This document shows positions 1-6,291 of a stretch of DNA of 9,580 nt, one piece after another. The notes under the pieces are model-generated. The model did no database searches, was not told where the DNA came from, and was given only the letters and a program-made list of their open reading frames with translations. The position numbers and the translations under genes were made by a program. The stretch's first letter is position 1. Each line of letters begins with the position of its first letter. The stretch comes from Alphaproteobacteria bacterium (GTDB lineage: Bacteria > Pseudomonadota > Alphaproteobacteria > Puniceispirillales > Puniceispirillaceae): assembly GCA_011526395.1 (NCBI GenBank), contig WTHW01000250.1, positions 1 to 9,580 of the forward strand. Direction: 5' to 3'.

Positions 1-1526
1 TTTATTCAACAAACCACAAAGATATTGGGACGATGTATATCATCTTCTCAATCATTGCCGCTTTCATTGGCGGTGGTTTCTCAGTCTTCATGCGTATGGA
101 GCTTATGGAACCAGGTGTTCAATATATGTCTGATGGTCATATGTGGAACGTCTTTACAACAGCCCATGGTCTTATCATGGTGTTCTTTGTTGTGATGCCG
201 GGACTGATTGGCGGTTTTGGTAACTGGTTTGTTCCAATCATGATCGGCGCGCCAGATATGGCGTTCCCGCGTATGAATAACATTTCATTCTGGCTATTGC
301 CGCCATCATTCATCTTGCTATTGATGTCTGCTGCGGTTGATGGTGGTGCTGGTGTTGGCTGGACAATTTACCCGCCATTATCAAACAAACTTGGCACACC
401 TGGCATGTCTATGGATTTGGCGATTTTCTCCCTTCACCTAGCTGGTGTATCGTCAATTTTGGGTGCCGCGAACTTTATCACAACCATCTTTAATATGCGT
501 ACACCTGGTATGACATTGCACAAGATGCCGCTATTTGCATGGGCGATGTTGATCACAGCCTTCTTGCTTCTATTGGCTGTGCCTGTGCTTGCTGGTGCGA
601 TTACAATGTTGCTGACAGACCGTAACTTTGGCACGACATTCTTTGTACCTGAAGGTGGCGGGGATCCTATCTTGTTCTTGCACCTATTCTGGTTCTTCGG
701 ACATCCAGAAGTGTACATCATGATTTTGCCAGCCTTTGGTATCGTCAGCCATATCATTTCAACATTCGCGAAAAAGCCTATCTTTGGTTATTTGGGAATG
801 GTTTATGCGATGATTGCAATTGGCTTTGTTGGCTTTATCGTATGGGCGCACCACATGTATACAGTCGGCCTTGATGTTGATACACGCGCTTACTTTACAG
901 CCGCCACAATGGTGATCGCTGTCCCAACAGGCGTGAAGATCTTCTCATGGATTGCGACAATGTGGGGTGGTTCAATGACATTCCGCGTACCAATGCTATG
1001 GGCGATTGGCTTTATCTTCTTGTTCACTGTTGGCGGTGTCACAGGTGTGGTATTGGCAAATGCTGGTTTGGATGTTGTCTTGCATAATACTTATTATGTG
1101 ATTGCACACTTCCACTATGTACTATCATTGGGTGCTGTTTATGGTCTGTTTGCTGGCTTCTATTACTGGTTCAGCAAGATGACAGGTTATGAATATTCAG
1201 AAGGTCTTGCGAAATTGCATTTCTGGGTGACATTTGTGGGTGTGAATTTGACATTCTTCCCAATGCACTTCCTAGGTCTAGCTGGCATGCCGCGTCGTTA
1301 TATCGACTATCCTGATGCCTTTGCAGGCTGGAATTATGTTGCCTCAATCGGCTCATATATCTCAGCTATCGGTGCGATTATCTTCCTCGTGGTGATTGCC
1401 GAAGCCTTTATCGCTCGTCGTAAGGCAGCCAATAATCCATATGGTGAAGGTGCGACAACATTGGAATGGCAGGTATCATCACCGCCGCCATATCACACCT
1501 TTGATGATTTGCCGAAAGTGAAATAA
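1..1526 (+). CDS. ctaD: Cytochrome c oxidase subunit I, aa3 type (5' end outside window)
   Basis: Catalytic subunit of the inner-membrane cytochrome c oxidase: reduces O2 to water at the heme a3-CuB centre and pumps protons. The reading frame is open from base 3 with the family-typical YSTNHKDIGT just before the Met at 33, so that Met is internal and roughly 30-55 N-terminal residues are missing. Numbering from the Met at 33, all key residues are present: heme a ligands H45 and H361, heme a3 ligand H359, CuB ligands H224, H273 and H274, cross-linked Y228, E226 of GHPEVY, K-channel K302, and D-channel D75, N64 and N82. This is the A1-type heme-copper oxidase pattern. All twelve membrane helices appear to be included. 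One oddity is N352, where bovine and Paracoccus enzymes have an Asp Mg ligand. ctaB follows after 15 bases. Subunit II (ctaC) probably lies upstream, by analogy with relatives. Confidence 0.97.
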   Translation, partial: YSTNHKDIGTMYIIFSIIAAFIGGGFSVFMRMELMEPGVQYMSDGHMWNVFTTAHGLIMVFFVVMPGLIGGFGNWFVPIMIGAPDMAFPRMNNISFWLLPPSFILLLMSAAVDGGAGVGWTIYPPLSNKLGTPGMSMDLAIFSLHLAGVSSILGAANFITTIFNMRTPGMTLHKMPLFAWAMLITAFLLLLAVPVLAGAITMLLTDRNFGTTFFVPEGGGDPILFLHLFWFFGHPEVYIMILPAFGIVSHIISTFAKKPIFGYLGMVYAMIAIGFVGFIVWAHHMYTVGLDVDTRAYFTAATMVIAVPTGVKIFSWIATMWGGSMTFRVPMLWAIGFIFLFTVGGVTGVVLANAGLDVVLHNTYYVIAHFHYVLSLGAVYGLFAGFYYWFSKMTGYEYSEGLAKLHFWVTFVGVNLTFFPMHFLGLAGMPRRYIDYPDAFAGWNYVASIGSYISAIGAIIFLVVIAEAFIARRKAANNPYGEGATTLEWQVSSPPPYHTFDDLPKVK

Positions 1527-1529
1527 GCT

Positions 1530-1540
1530 AAGGTATCCTT
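1530..1540 (+). promoter_or_regulatory. ctaB ribosome binding site inside a small palindrome
   Basis: AAGG at 1530-1533 is spaced 8 bases from the ATG at 1542 and supports that start over the TTG at 1539. The bases AAGG-TAT-CCTT form a perfect 4-bp inverted repeat, so the Shine-Dalgarno can pair with the bases just before the start codon. The stem is short and its effect on translation is inferred only. Confidence 0.45.
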
Positions 1541-1541
1541 G

Positions 1542-2471
1542 ATGTCTCAGACACCAAACAACATAATCTCACCAGCAGAGCCATATTATGTGGCCTCTGC
1601 TGGTGACTTTTTTCAGCTGATGAAGCCACGGGTGATGAGCCTTGTGATCTTCACAGGCTTTGCTGGCATGTATTTGGCACCAAATGAGGCACCAATCACC
1701 ATGTCATCATTATTACTTGGTGCTATTTCTTTATTTGCCATCGCCGCAGGTGCTGGCGCATCTGGTGCGATTAACCAATGGTATGACCGCGATATTGATG
1801 CTGTCATGAAGCGCACCAAAGACCGTCCTATCCCATCAGGGCGCGTCCAATCCGAAGAAGCGCTTGCGCTTGGGATTGTGATTTCTATTTTATCTGTTTT
1901 ATTGCTAAGCCTCTCTGCCAATCTTCTTGCTGGCGGGCTTCTTGCTTTTACAATTTTCTTTTATGCTGTGATTTATTCAGTATGGCTAAAGCGTCGTACG
2001 CCGCAAAATATCGTGATTGGCGGTGCGGCAGGTGCGCTCCCACCGATGGTTGGCTGGGCAGCTGTCAGCGGCGCAATCAGCCTTGAATCAATCTTGTTAT
2101 TTGCCATCATCTTTATTTGGACGCCGCCTCATTTCTGGGCCTTGGCACTTGTTAAAAATGATGATTACAAGGCGGCTAACATCCCGATGATGCCTGTTGT
2201 GGCTGGTGTGGCTGATACAAAACAGCAAATCTTCATCTATGCCTTGATTCTAGCGCCTTTGGGTGTTGCGCCGTATTTTATCGGCATGAGTTCAGCTATC
2301 TATGGCGCTGTGTCAGCGATTTTGGGTCTTTGGTTTTTACATGGTGCGTGGAAGCTAAAGCGGTCAGATAATTTGGAATTGGCAATGCCATTATTCAAAG
2401 TATCACTTTATTATCTAAGCCTGATTTTCTTGGGTCTTATCCTCGACAGAGCTTTGCTAGGAGGGATGTAA
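1542..2471 (+). CDS. ctaB: Protoheme IX farnesyltransferase (heme O synthase)
   Basis: Integral membrane UbiA-family prenyltransferase that adds a farnesyl group to heme b to give heme O, the precursor of heme A used by subunit I. The start is taken as ATG 1542 (309 aa), with AAGG 8 bases upstream, rather than the TTG at 1539. The first Asp-rich prenyl-diphosphate motif NxxxDxxxD is N78, D82, D86 within NQWYDRDID, followed by KRTKDRPIPSGR; the second loop motif is DDYKAANIPMMPVV (about 207-220). The conserved family start FQLMKPRVMSL is at 24-34. Length and multi-helix pattern are normal for Cox10/CtaB. Its TAA overlaps the ATG of the next small gene by one base (TAATG), implying translational coupling. 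Odd feature: codons 10-22 contain a long hairpin followed by a T-run (separate entry). Confidence 0.96.
   Translation: MSQTPNNIISPAEPYYVASAGDFFQLMKPRVMSLVIFTGFAGMYLAPNEAPITMSSLLLGAISLFAIAAGAGASGAINQWYDRDIDAVMKRTKDRPIPSGRVQSEEALALGIVISILSVLLLSLSANLLAGGLLAFTIFFYAVIYSVWLKRRTPQNIVIGGAAGALPPMVGWAAVSGAISLESILLFAIIFIWTPPHFWALALVKNDDYKAANIPMMPVVAGVADTKQQIFIYALILAPLGVAPYFIGMSSAIYGAVSAILGLWFLHGAWKLKRSDNLELAMPLFKVSLYYLSLIFLGLILDRALLGGM
1569..1613 (+). terminator. Intrinsic-terminator-like hairpin inside the ctaB 5' coding region
   Basis: Bases 1569-1580 (TCACCAGCAGAG) and 1595-1606 (CTCTGCTGGTGA) are a perfect 12-bp inverted repeat with a 14-base loop. The loop can itself pair partly (CCA/TGG, with C1594 bulged). 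One C and then six T's (1608-1613) follow, which is the layout of a Rho-independent terminator on the plus strand. It lies in codons 10-22 of ctaB, in a poorly conserved N-terminal segment. It could attenuate transcription between ctaD and the downstream genes, or be suppressed by translating ribosomes. The structure is seen; the function is inferred. Confidence 0.45.
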
Positions 2472-2638
2472 TGACAGATAATAAGCCATCAGCAAATAAC
2501 GCAAAACCAGAACCAAAGACAGGCACAGAAATGCAAGCCATGCGCAAAAGCCGCAATTATTGGGTGCTTGGCCTTATCATGGGTCTGGCTGTTCTGTTCT
2601 ATTTGATCACAATTCTTCGTATGGCAGGAGCTGAATAG
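2471..2638 (+). CDS. coxF: CoxF-like small single-helix oxidase assembly protein
   Basis: A 55-residue ORF beginning at the ATG that overlaps the ctaB stop (TAATG) and ending TAG four bases before ctaG. The N-terminal 20 residues are polar and rich in Asn, Lys and Pro. They are followed by a basic RKSRNYW segment (25-31) and one hydrophobic helix (about 31-49, LGLIMGLAVLFYLITIL), then a short RMAGAE tail. Position between ctaB and ctaG, size, and the RKSRN-helix-LFYxITI pattern match the small CoxF proteins of alphaproteobacterial oxidase operons. The exact role of that family is poorly defined, and assembly of cytochrome oxidase is inferred from context. The tail is shorter than in the versions I recall, which continue with a Gly-Pro-Asn segment. 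Expression is very probably coupled to ctaB translation. Confidence 0.82.
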   Translation: MTDNKPSANNAKPEPKTGTEMQAMRKSRNYWVLGLIMGLAVLFYLITILRMAGAE

Positions 2639-2642
2639 GTCT

Positions 2643-3206
2643 ATGGCACATACAGCAGACAACTTAACAAACGAGGTTTCAAATCGAAACCGGGCAACCT
2701 TGGCCACTTTGGCTGTGGTTGTGTTTGCTATGGTTGGATTGGCTTTTGCCTCTGTGCCTCTCTATCGCCTGTTCTGTCAGGTCACAGGCTTTGGCGGCAC
2801 AACACAGCGCGCCGAAGCAGCACCAGAAGAGGCGCCGCTTAACTTGGCGCCTGTCTCTGTGCGCTTTGATGCGAATGTGAACCCGAAATTACCATGGGCC
2901 TTTGCGCCTGTGACACCGCCAGTATCATTGGTGCCTGGCGAGGAAATCACGGTTTTATATCGTGCAACAAATTTGGCCGACAAGCCGACAAGCGGGACTG
3001 CCACTTTTAATGTGACACCGCAAAAAGCTGGCCCTTATTTTATGAAGATCGAGTGTTTTTGTTTCACAGAACAAACACTTGATGTTGGTGAATCTGTTGA
3101 TATGCCTGTATCTTTTTATCTAGATCCAGACATTAAACAGGATGAGAATACAAAGGATGTAGACGAGGTCGTCTTGTCATATACATTCTTTGCGGATTTA
3201 AGTTAG
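2643..3206 (+). CDS. ctaG: Cytochrome c oxidase assembly protein CtaG/Cox11 (copper chaperone)
   Basis: Membrane-anchored periplasmic copper protein that delivers Cu to the CuB site of subunit I. The 187 residues show a short cytoplasmic N-terminus, one membrane helix (about 19-38, ending in the typical SVPLYRLFCQVTGFGGTTQ), and a periplasmic immunoglobulin-like domain. Copper-binding cysteines are present: C138 and C140 in ECFCF, and C45 just after the helix in LFCQ. The conserved VRFDANVNPKLPW is at 73-85. Length is normal. The best Shine-Dalgarno candidates are AGGAG 2626-2630 (12 bases away) or AGG 2637-2639. The gene starts four bases after the coxF-like stop, so it is part of the same translational chain. 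It is followed by a 53-base gap before ctaE. Confidence 0.96.
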   Translation: MAHTADNLTNEVSNRNRATLATLAVVVFAMVGLAFASVPLYRLFCQVTGFGGTTQRAEAAPEEAPLNLAPVSVRFDANVNPKLPWAFAPVTPPVSLVPGEEITVLYRATNLADKPTSGTATFNVTPQKAGPYFMKIECFCFTEQTLDVGESVDMPVSFYLDPDIKQDENTKDVDEVVLSYTFFADLS

Positions 3207-3218
3207 AGCTATTTTGTG

Positions 3219-3254
3219 CCCGGCATGGGACCGGGGGGGAATACAATAAGGAGA
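3219..3254 (+). promoter_or_regulatory. GC-rich mini-hairpin and strong ribosome binding site ahead of ctaE
   Basis: In the 53-base ctaG-ctaE gap, CCCGG (3219-3223) and CCGGG (3231-3235) form a 5-bp GC stem with a 7-base loop, and the G-run continues to 3239 (seven G's). The near-consensus Shine-Dalgarno AAGGAGA (3248-3254) then lies 5 bases from the ctaE ATG. No T-run follows, so this is not an intrinsic terminator. A role in mRNA processing or 5'-end stability of a ctaE transcript is a guess. The strong ribosome site fits a structural subunit that must be made in quantity. Confidence 0.4.
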
Positions 3255-3259
3255 ACAAA

Positions 3260-4045
3260 ATGAGCGGAGCACAGAAACATCCCTACCATCTGGTAGAACC
3301 AAGCCCATGGCCAGCTCTTGGCTCAGCCGCCGGTTTTGTCGCGGCTGTTGGCGGTGTGATGTATATGCATGAACGTGCCTATGGCGAACATATTATGGGA
3401 CTAGGTCTTGGCCTTGTTCTATTGACGATGTTCATGTGGTGGCGCGACGTTATTCGCGAAGCAGAATATCAAGGTCATCACACACCGATCGTTCAGATTG
3501 GTATGCGTTATGGCATGATGCTATTTATCGCCTCAGAAGTGATGTTCTTTGTGGCATTTTTCTGGGCGTTTTTCGATTCTGCCTTCTTCCCAGTCGGTGG
3601 TGTCTGGCCGCCAGAAGGTATTATCACATTCGACCCGTTTGACTTGCCATTGATCAACACATTGGTCTTGTTGCTATCAGGTTGTACAGTGACATGGGCG
3701 CACCATGCGATTGTCCAAGATAACCGTCGTGATTTCATGATTGGTCTTGGCCTGACAATCATCTTGGGCGCGCTATTTACAGGCCTGCAAGCCCTTGAAT
3801 ATAGCCATGCACAATTTGGCTTCACAGATGGCATCTACCCATCAGTCTTCTACATGGCAACAGGCTTCCACGGCTTCCATGTGCTGGTTGGTACATTGTT
3901 CCTTGCTGTATGCTTCTTGCGCGGCATGAAAGGCCATTTCAAAGCTGACCAGCATTTCGGCTTCGAAGCAGCTGCATGGTACTGGCACTTCGTTGACGTT
4001 GTGTGGTTGTTCCTATTCGTTGCTGTTTATTGGTGGGGTGGTTGA
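3260..4045 (+). CDS. ctaE: Cytochrome c oxidase subunit III
   Basis: Third core subunit of the aa3 oxidase, a seven-helix membrane protein that stabilises subunit I and its proton uptake during turnover. The 261 residues begin with the family-typical HPYHLVEPSPWP (7-18). They contain WWRDVIREAEYQGHHT (60-75), the conserved membrane Glu E93 in ASEVMFFVAFFWAFF, WAHHAIVQ (146-153), TGFHGFHVLVG (201-211), and the C-terminal WYWHFVDVVWLFLF (240-253). Length is normal and no fusion is present. ATG 3260 is firmly set by AAGGAGA 5 bases upstream. It is the last gene before a strong terminator. Many alphaproteobacteria have a small DUF983 gene immediately after it; none is seen here. Confidence 0.97.
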   Translation: MSGAQKHPYHLVEPSPWPALGSAAGFVAAVGGVMYMHERAYGEHIMGLGLGLVLLTMFMWWRDVIREAEYQGHHTPIVQIGMRYGMMLFIASEVMFFVAFFWAFFDSAFFPVGGVWPPEGIITFDPFDLPLINTLVLLLSGCTVTWAHHAIVQDNRRDFMIGLGLTIILGALFTGLQALEYSHAQFGFTDGIYPSVFYMATGFHGFHVLVGTLFLAVCFLRGMKGHFKADQHFGFEAAAWYWHFVDVVWLFLFVAVYWWGG

Positions 4046-4073
4046 TCCCTCACTACCCACAGTGATATATAAT
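4042..4073 (+). promoter_or_regulatory. Possible promoter for surf1-thrC-peptidase genes
   Basis: A perfect TATAAT -10 box occurs at 4068-4073. The best -35 candidate is TTGATC at 4042-4047 (overlapping the ctaE stop) with a 20-base spacer, longer than the usual 16-18, so the match is only partial. Initiation about 7 bases downstream would fall near 4080, inside the left arm of the terminator. The new RNA would therefore lack an intact terminator stem and could continue into surf1. Sequence match only; no evidence of activity. Confidence 0.35.
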
Positions 4074-4074
4074 C

Positions 4075-4109
4075 AAGGGCCAGCCGTATAATCATACAGC
4101 TGGCCTTTT
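4075..4109 (+). terminator. Rho-independent terminator after ctaE
   Basis: GGCCAGC (4078-4084) pairs perfectly with GCTGGCC (4099-4105). The stem extends inward across a C-A mismatch by GTAT/ATAC (4086-4089/4094-4097), leaving an AATC loop, and outward by a G-U and two A-U pairs. TTTT (4106-4109) follows. This should end most transcription of the ctaD-ctaE group, with some read-through into surf1 possible. Confidence 0.88.
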
Positions 4110-4146
4110 CACTTATTTACAACTCTCAAAAGGATTGTAACCTATC

Positions 4147-4881
4147 ATGATGTTTCGCCCCTTATTATGGCCTACGCTTGTTTCCATTCCTGCCTTGCTG
4201 ACATTGTTGATGCTTGGCACATGGCAGGTGCAACGCCTGCAATGGAAAACAGCTTTGATTGCCGAATATACAACGCGCGCAACATCACAAGCTGTCTATC
4301 CAGACAGCGCGGCCGCGCCAGTGGAATTTCAACGCATCTCTGCCAAGGGCGTCTATGTGCATGATAAAACCATTTACCTCACAGGTCGCACTTACGAGGG
4401 GAATGCAGGCTTTCATGTGGTCACACCTTTTGAAACAGAGCAGGGTGACTTGTTCCTTGTTAATCGTGGCTGGGTATCAGAAGGGTATCGCGACCCTGAA
4501 AAAAGACCTTTTTCAATGTCAACAGACACACAAGTCATTGATGGCATCATAAGGCTTGCCCAAAGACAGGGATACTTCGTCCCAGATAATGAGCCAGAGG
4601 CAGGCTTTTGGTTCACAATGAAGCCTGTTGAGGTCGCCGCCTATCTTGATTTGCCGCAAGCAGAGCAGGGCTTTTATATTGATATTGTGCGCAAGCCTGA
4701 TGAGAAACTAGAATTGCCAATTGCCGCTGAATTAAAAATCAATGTCTCTAATTCTCATTTGAATTATGCTGTGACATGGTATGGCATCGCGCTATCGCTG
4801 ATAGGTGTGTATTTTGCCTATCATCACTCAGCTGGACGTCTTCGTTTTGGTAAGGCGCGCAATGATAAGGATACTGCATAG
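4147..4881 (+). CDS. surf1: SURF1-family cytochrome oxidase assembly protein
   Basis: Inner-membrane assembly factor thought to hand heme a to subunit I. The 244 residues have the SURF1 plan of two membrane helices (about 7-25 and 206-225) around a periplasmic domain. Diagnostic motifs are LGTWQVQRLQWK (23-34), GRTYEGNAGFHVVTPF (80-95), LVNRGWV (104-110), and the C-terminal SHLNYAVTWYGIAL (203-216), whose His (H204) is in the region implicated in heme binding. Two ATGs are adjacent (4147 and 4150). The nearest purine-rich site, AAAAGGA at 4128-4134, is 12 bases from the first, so the start is uncertain by one codon. The stop TAG directly abuts the thrC ATG. It sits beyond the ctaE terminator, so expression may rely on its own promoter or on read-through. 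Confidence 0.93.
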   Translation: MMFRPLLWPTLVSIPALLTLLMLGTWQVQRLQWKTALIAEYTTRATSQAVYPDSAAAPVEFQRISAKGVYVHDKTIYLTGRTYEGNAGFHVVTPFETEQGDLFLVNRGWVSEGYRDPEKRPFSMSTDTQVIDGIIRLAQRQGYFVPDNEPEAGFWFTMKPVEVAAYLDLPQAEQGFYIDIVRKPDEKLELPIAAELKINVSNSHLNYAVTWYGIALSLIGVYFAYHHSAGRLRFGKARNDKDTA

Positions 4882-6291
4882 ATGGATTATATCAGCACAA
4901 GAGGCAGTGACGGGCCTTTATCTTATGAGAAAGCGTTATTGAATGGTTTGGCGCGTGATGGTGGTCTGTACCTGCCAACAAGCTGGCCAAAATTCACAAA
5001 ATCTGAAATCGCAGATATGAAGCATCTAAGCTATGCCGAGCTAGCTGGCCGTATCATGGCGCCTTTTACTGACGGCATCTTATCAGAAGCTGAATTAACC
5101 GAAATGGCGGCGGATGCTTACTGTGAGTTCACTCACAAGGATGTGGCACCTTTGACAAGCTTGTCAGATGATAATCTTCATATTCTTGAATTATTTTCAG
5201 GCCCCACAATCGCTTTTAAAGATTATGCGATGCAGTTTTTATCACGTGCTTTTGACAAGGCGCTGACAAAGGCTGGCAAGCGTGCTGTCATTCTTGGCGC
5301 GACCTCAGGTGATACAGGCTCAGCCGCGCTTGAGGCCTTTAAAGGGCGCGAGGCTGTGGATGTGTTCATCCTCTTCCCAGAAGGGCGTGTCTCACCTGTC
5401 CAGCAAAAGCAAATGACCTCTGTGATGGCAGATGGCGCACATGCTATTGCTGTAAAGGGTGATTTTGATGATTGCCAAGCGCTTGTAAAATCGGCCTTCA
5501 ATGATGGCACTTTCCGTGATGAGGTTGGCTTATCAGCTGTCAATTCAATCAACTGGGCACGCTTGATGCCGCAAATTGTCTATTATTTCGCCAGCGCATT
5601 GCGTGTGGGCGCCCCTGATAAATCAGTGGCATTTTCCGTGCCAACTGGCAATTTCGGAAATGTATTTGCGGGATGGGTTGCAAAACAAATGGGATTGCCG
5701 ATTGAAAAATTTATCGTGGCATCTAATCGCAATGATATTCTGACACGCTTTTTTGAATCAGGTGAAATGCGCCGCGATGGTGTCACCCCCTCTCTTAGCC
5801 CGTCAATGGATATTCAAGTATCTTCAAATTTCGAACGCTTACTGTTCGAAATGCTAGACAGAGATGGTGCCAAGACAGCCCAGCTTATGGCTGATTTTGC
5901 CACAACAGGCCTTTTTGATGTTGCGCCATCTGTGATGGATAAAATGAAGAGTGAGTTTAGCGCCTATCGTCTTGATGATGACGGCACGTTGGCTGAAATA
6001 TCCTATATGAAATCAACCTATAATATGGTGATAGACCCGCATTCTGCCGTTGGGTTTTATGGCGCGCGCATGGCACGTGCCGACAAGCTTGTGGGGGATG
6101 ATACACCTATCATTGCTTTGGCTTGCGCTCATCCTGCGAAATTCCCTGATGCTGTTGAAAAAGCAACTGGCACCTATCCAGATTTACCAGCACACCTATC
6201 AGATTTGATGGGGCGTGAAGAACGCTTTGATGTTCTTGAAAATGATCTAGGTGATATCCAGTCATATCTGAAAACAAAAAGGCGCCGTTAA
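4882..6291 (+). CDS. thrC: Threonine synthase
   Basis: PLP-dependent (fold type II) cytoplasmic enzyme converting O-phosphohomoserine to threonine and phosphate, the last step of threonine biosynthesis. The 469 residues fit the longer ThrC type found in proteobacteria and fungi. The N-terminal YISTRG...SYEKALLNGLARDGGLYLP is typical. The PLP lysine is K113 in SGPTIAFKDYAMQ; substrate and cofactor loops are ATSGDTGSAA (140-149) and PTGNFGN (254-260); SSNFERLLFE (314-323) and AHPAKFP (416-422) are further family signatures. No catalytic residue is missing. ATG 4882 follows the surf1 stop without a gap, with AAGG at 4867-4870, 11 bases upstream. The TAA overlaps the next ATG. Neither the sequence nor the location suggests a functional tie to respiration; the linkage is a conserved alphaproteobacterial neighbourhood. 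Confidence 0.97.
   Translation: MDYISTRGSDGPLSYEKALLNGLARDGGLYLPTSWPKFTKSEIADMKHLSYAELAGRIMAPFTDGILSEAELTEMAADAYCEFTHKDVAPLTSLSDDNLHILELFSGPTIAFKDYAMQFLSRAFDKALTKAGKRAVILGATSGDTGSAALEAFKGREAVDVFILFPEGRVSPVQQKQMTSVMADGAHAIAVKGDFDDCQALVKSAFNDGTFRDEVGLSAVNSINWARLMPQIVYYFASALRVGAPDKSVAFSVPTGNFGNVFAGWVAKQMGLPIEKFIVASNRNDILTRFFESGEMRRDGVTPSLSPSMDIQVSSNFERLLFEMLDRDGAKTAQLMADFATTGLFDVAPSVMDKMKSEFSAYRLDDDGTLAEISYMKSTYNMVIDPHSAVGFYGARMARADKLVGDDTPIIALACAHPAKFPDAVEKATGTYPDLPAHLSDLMGREERFDVLENDLGDIQSYLKTKRRR

Noticed and set aside
33..35. ATG at 33 as the ctaD start
   Set aside because: The frame is open back to the window edge and encodes the conserved YSTNHKDIGT before this Met, so it is internal.
1539..1541. 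TTG as the ctaB start codon
   Set aside because: ATG at 1542 is in frame one codon later, has a well-spaced AAGG, and is the more usual start.
1613..1921. 102-residue antisense ORF opposite ctaB, and similar antisense ORFs opposite ctaD, thrC and the M16 gene
   Set aside because: Composition and position fit shadows of the sense codons; no recognisable domain, ribosome site or membrane pattern supports them.
3048..3080. GTGTTTTTGTT/AACAAACAC partial inverted repeat in ctaG
   Set aside because: Requires a bulge, is AT-rich, and overlaps the conserved copper-site codons; likely chance.
4491..4520. TGAAAAA/TTTTTCA inverted repeat in surf1
   Set aside because: Only A-T pairs in a lysine/phenylalanine-coding stretch; too weak for a terminator.
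5828..5852. Perfect 9-bp inverted repeat (ATTTCGAAC / GTTCGAAAT) inside thrC, with a 7-base loop
   Set aside because: It encodes the conserved NFERLLFE signature, where the repeated Phe-Glu pairs largely dictate the bases. AT-rich, mid-gene and without a T-run, so no regulatory role is supported.
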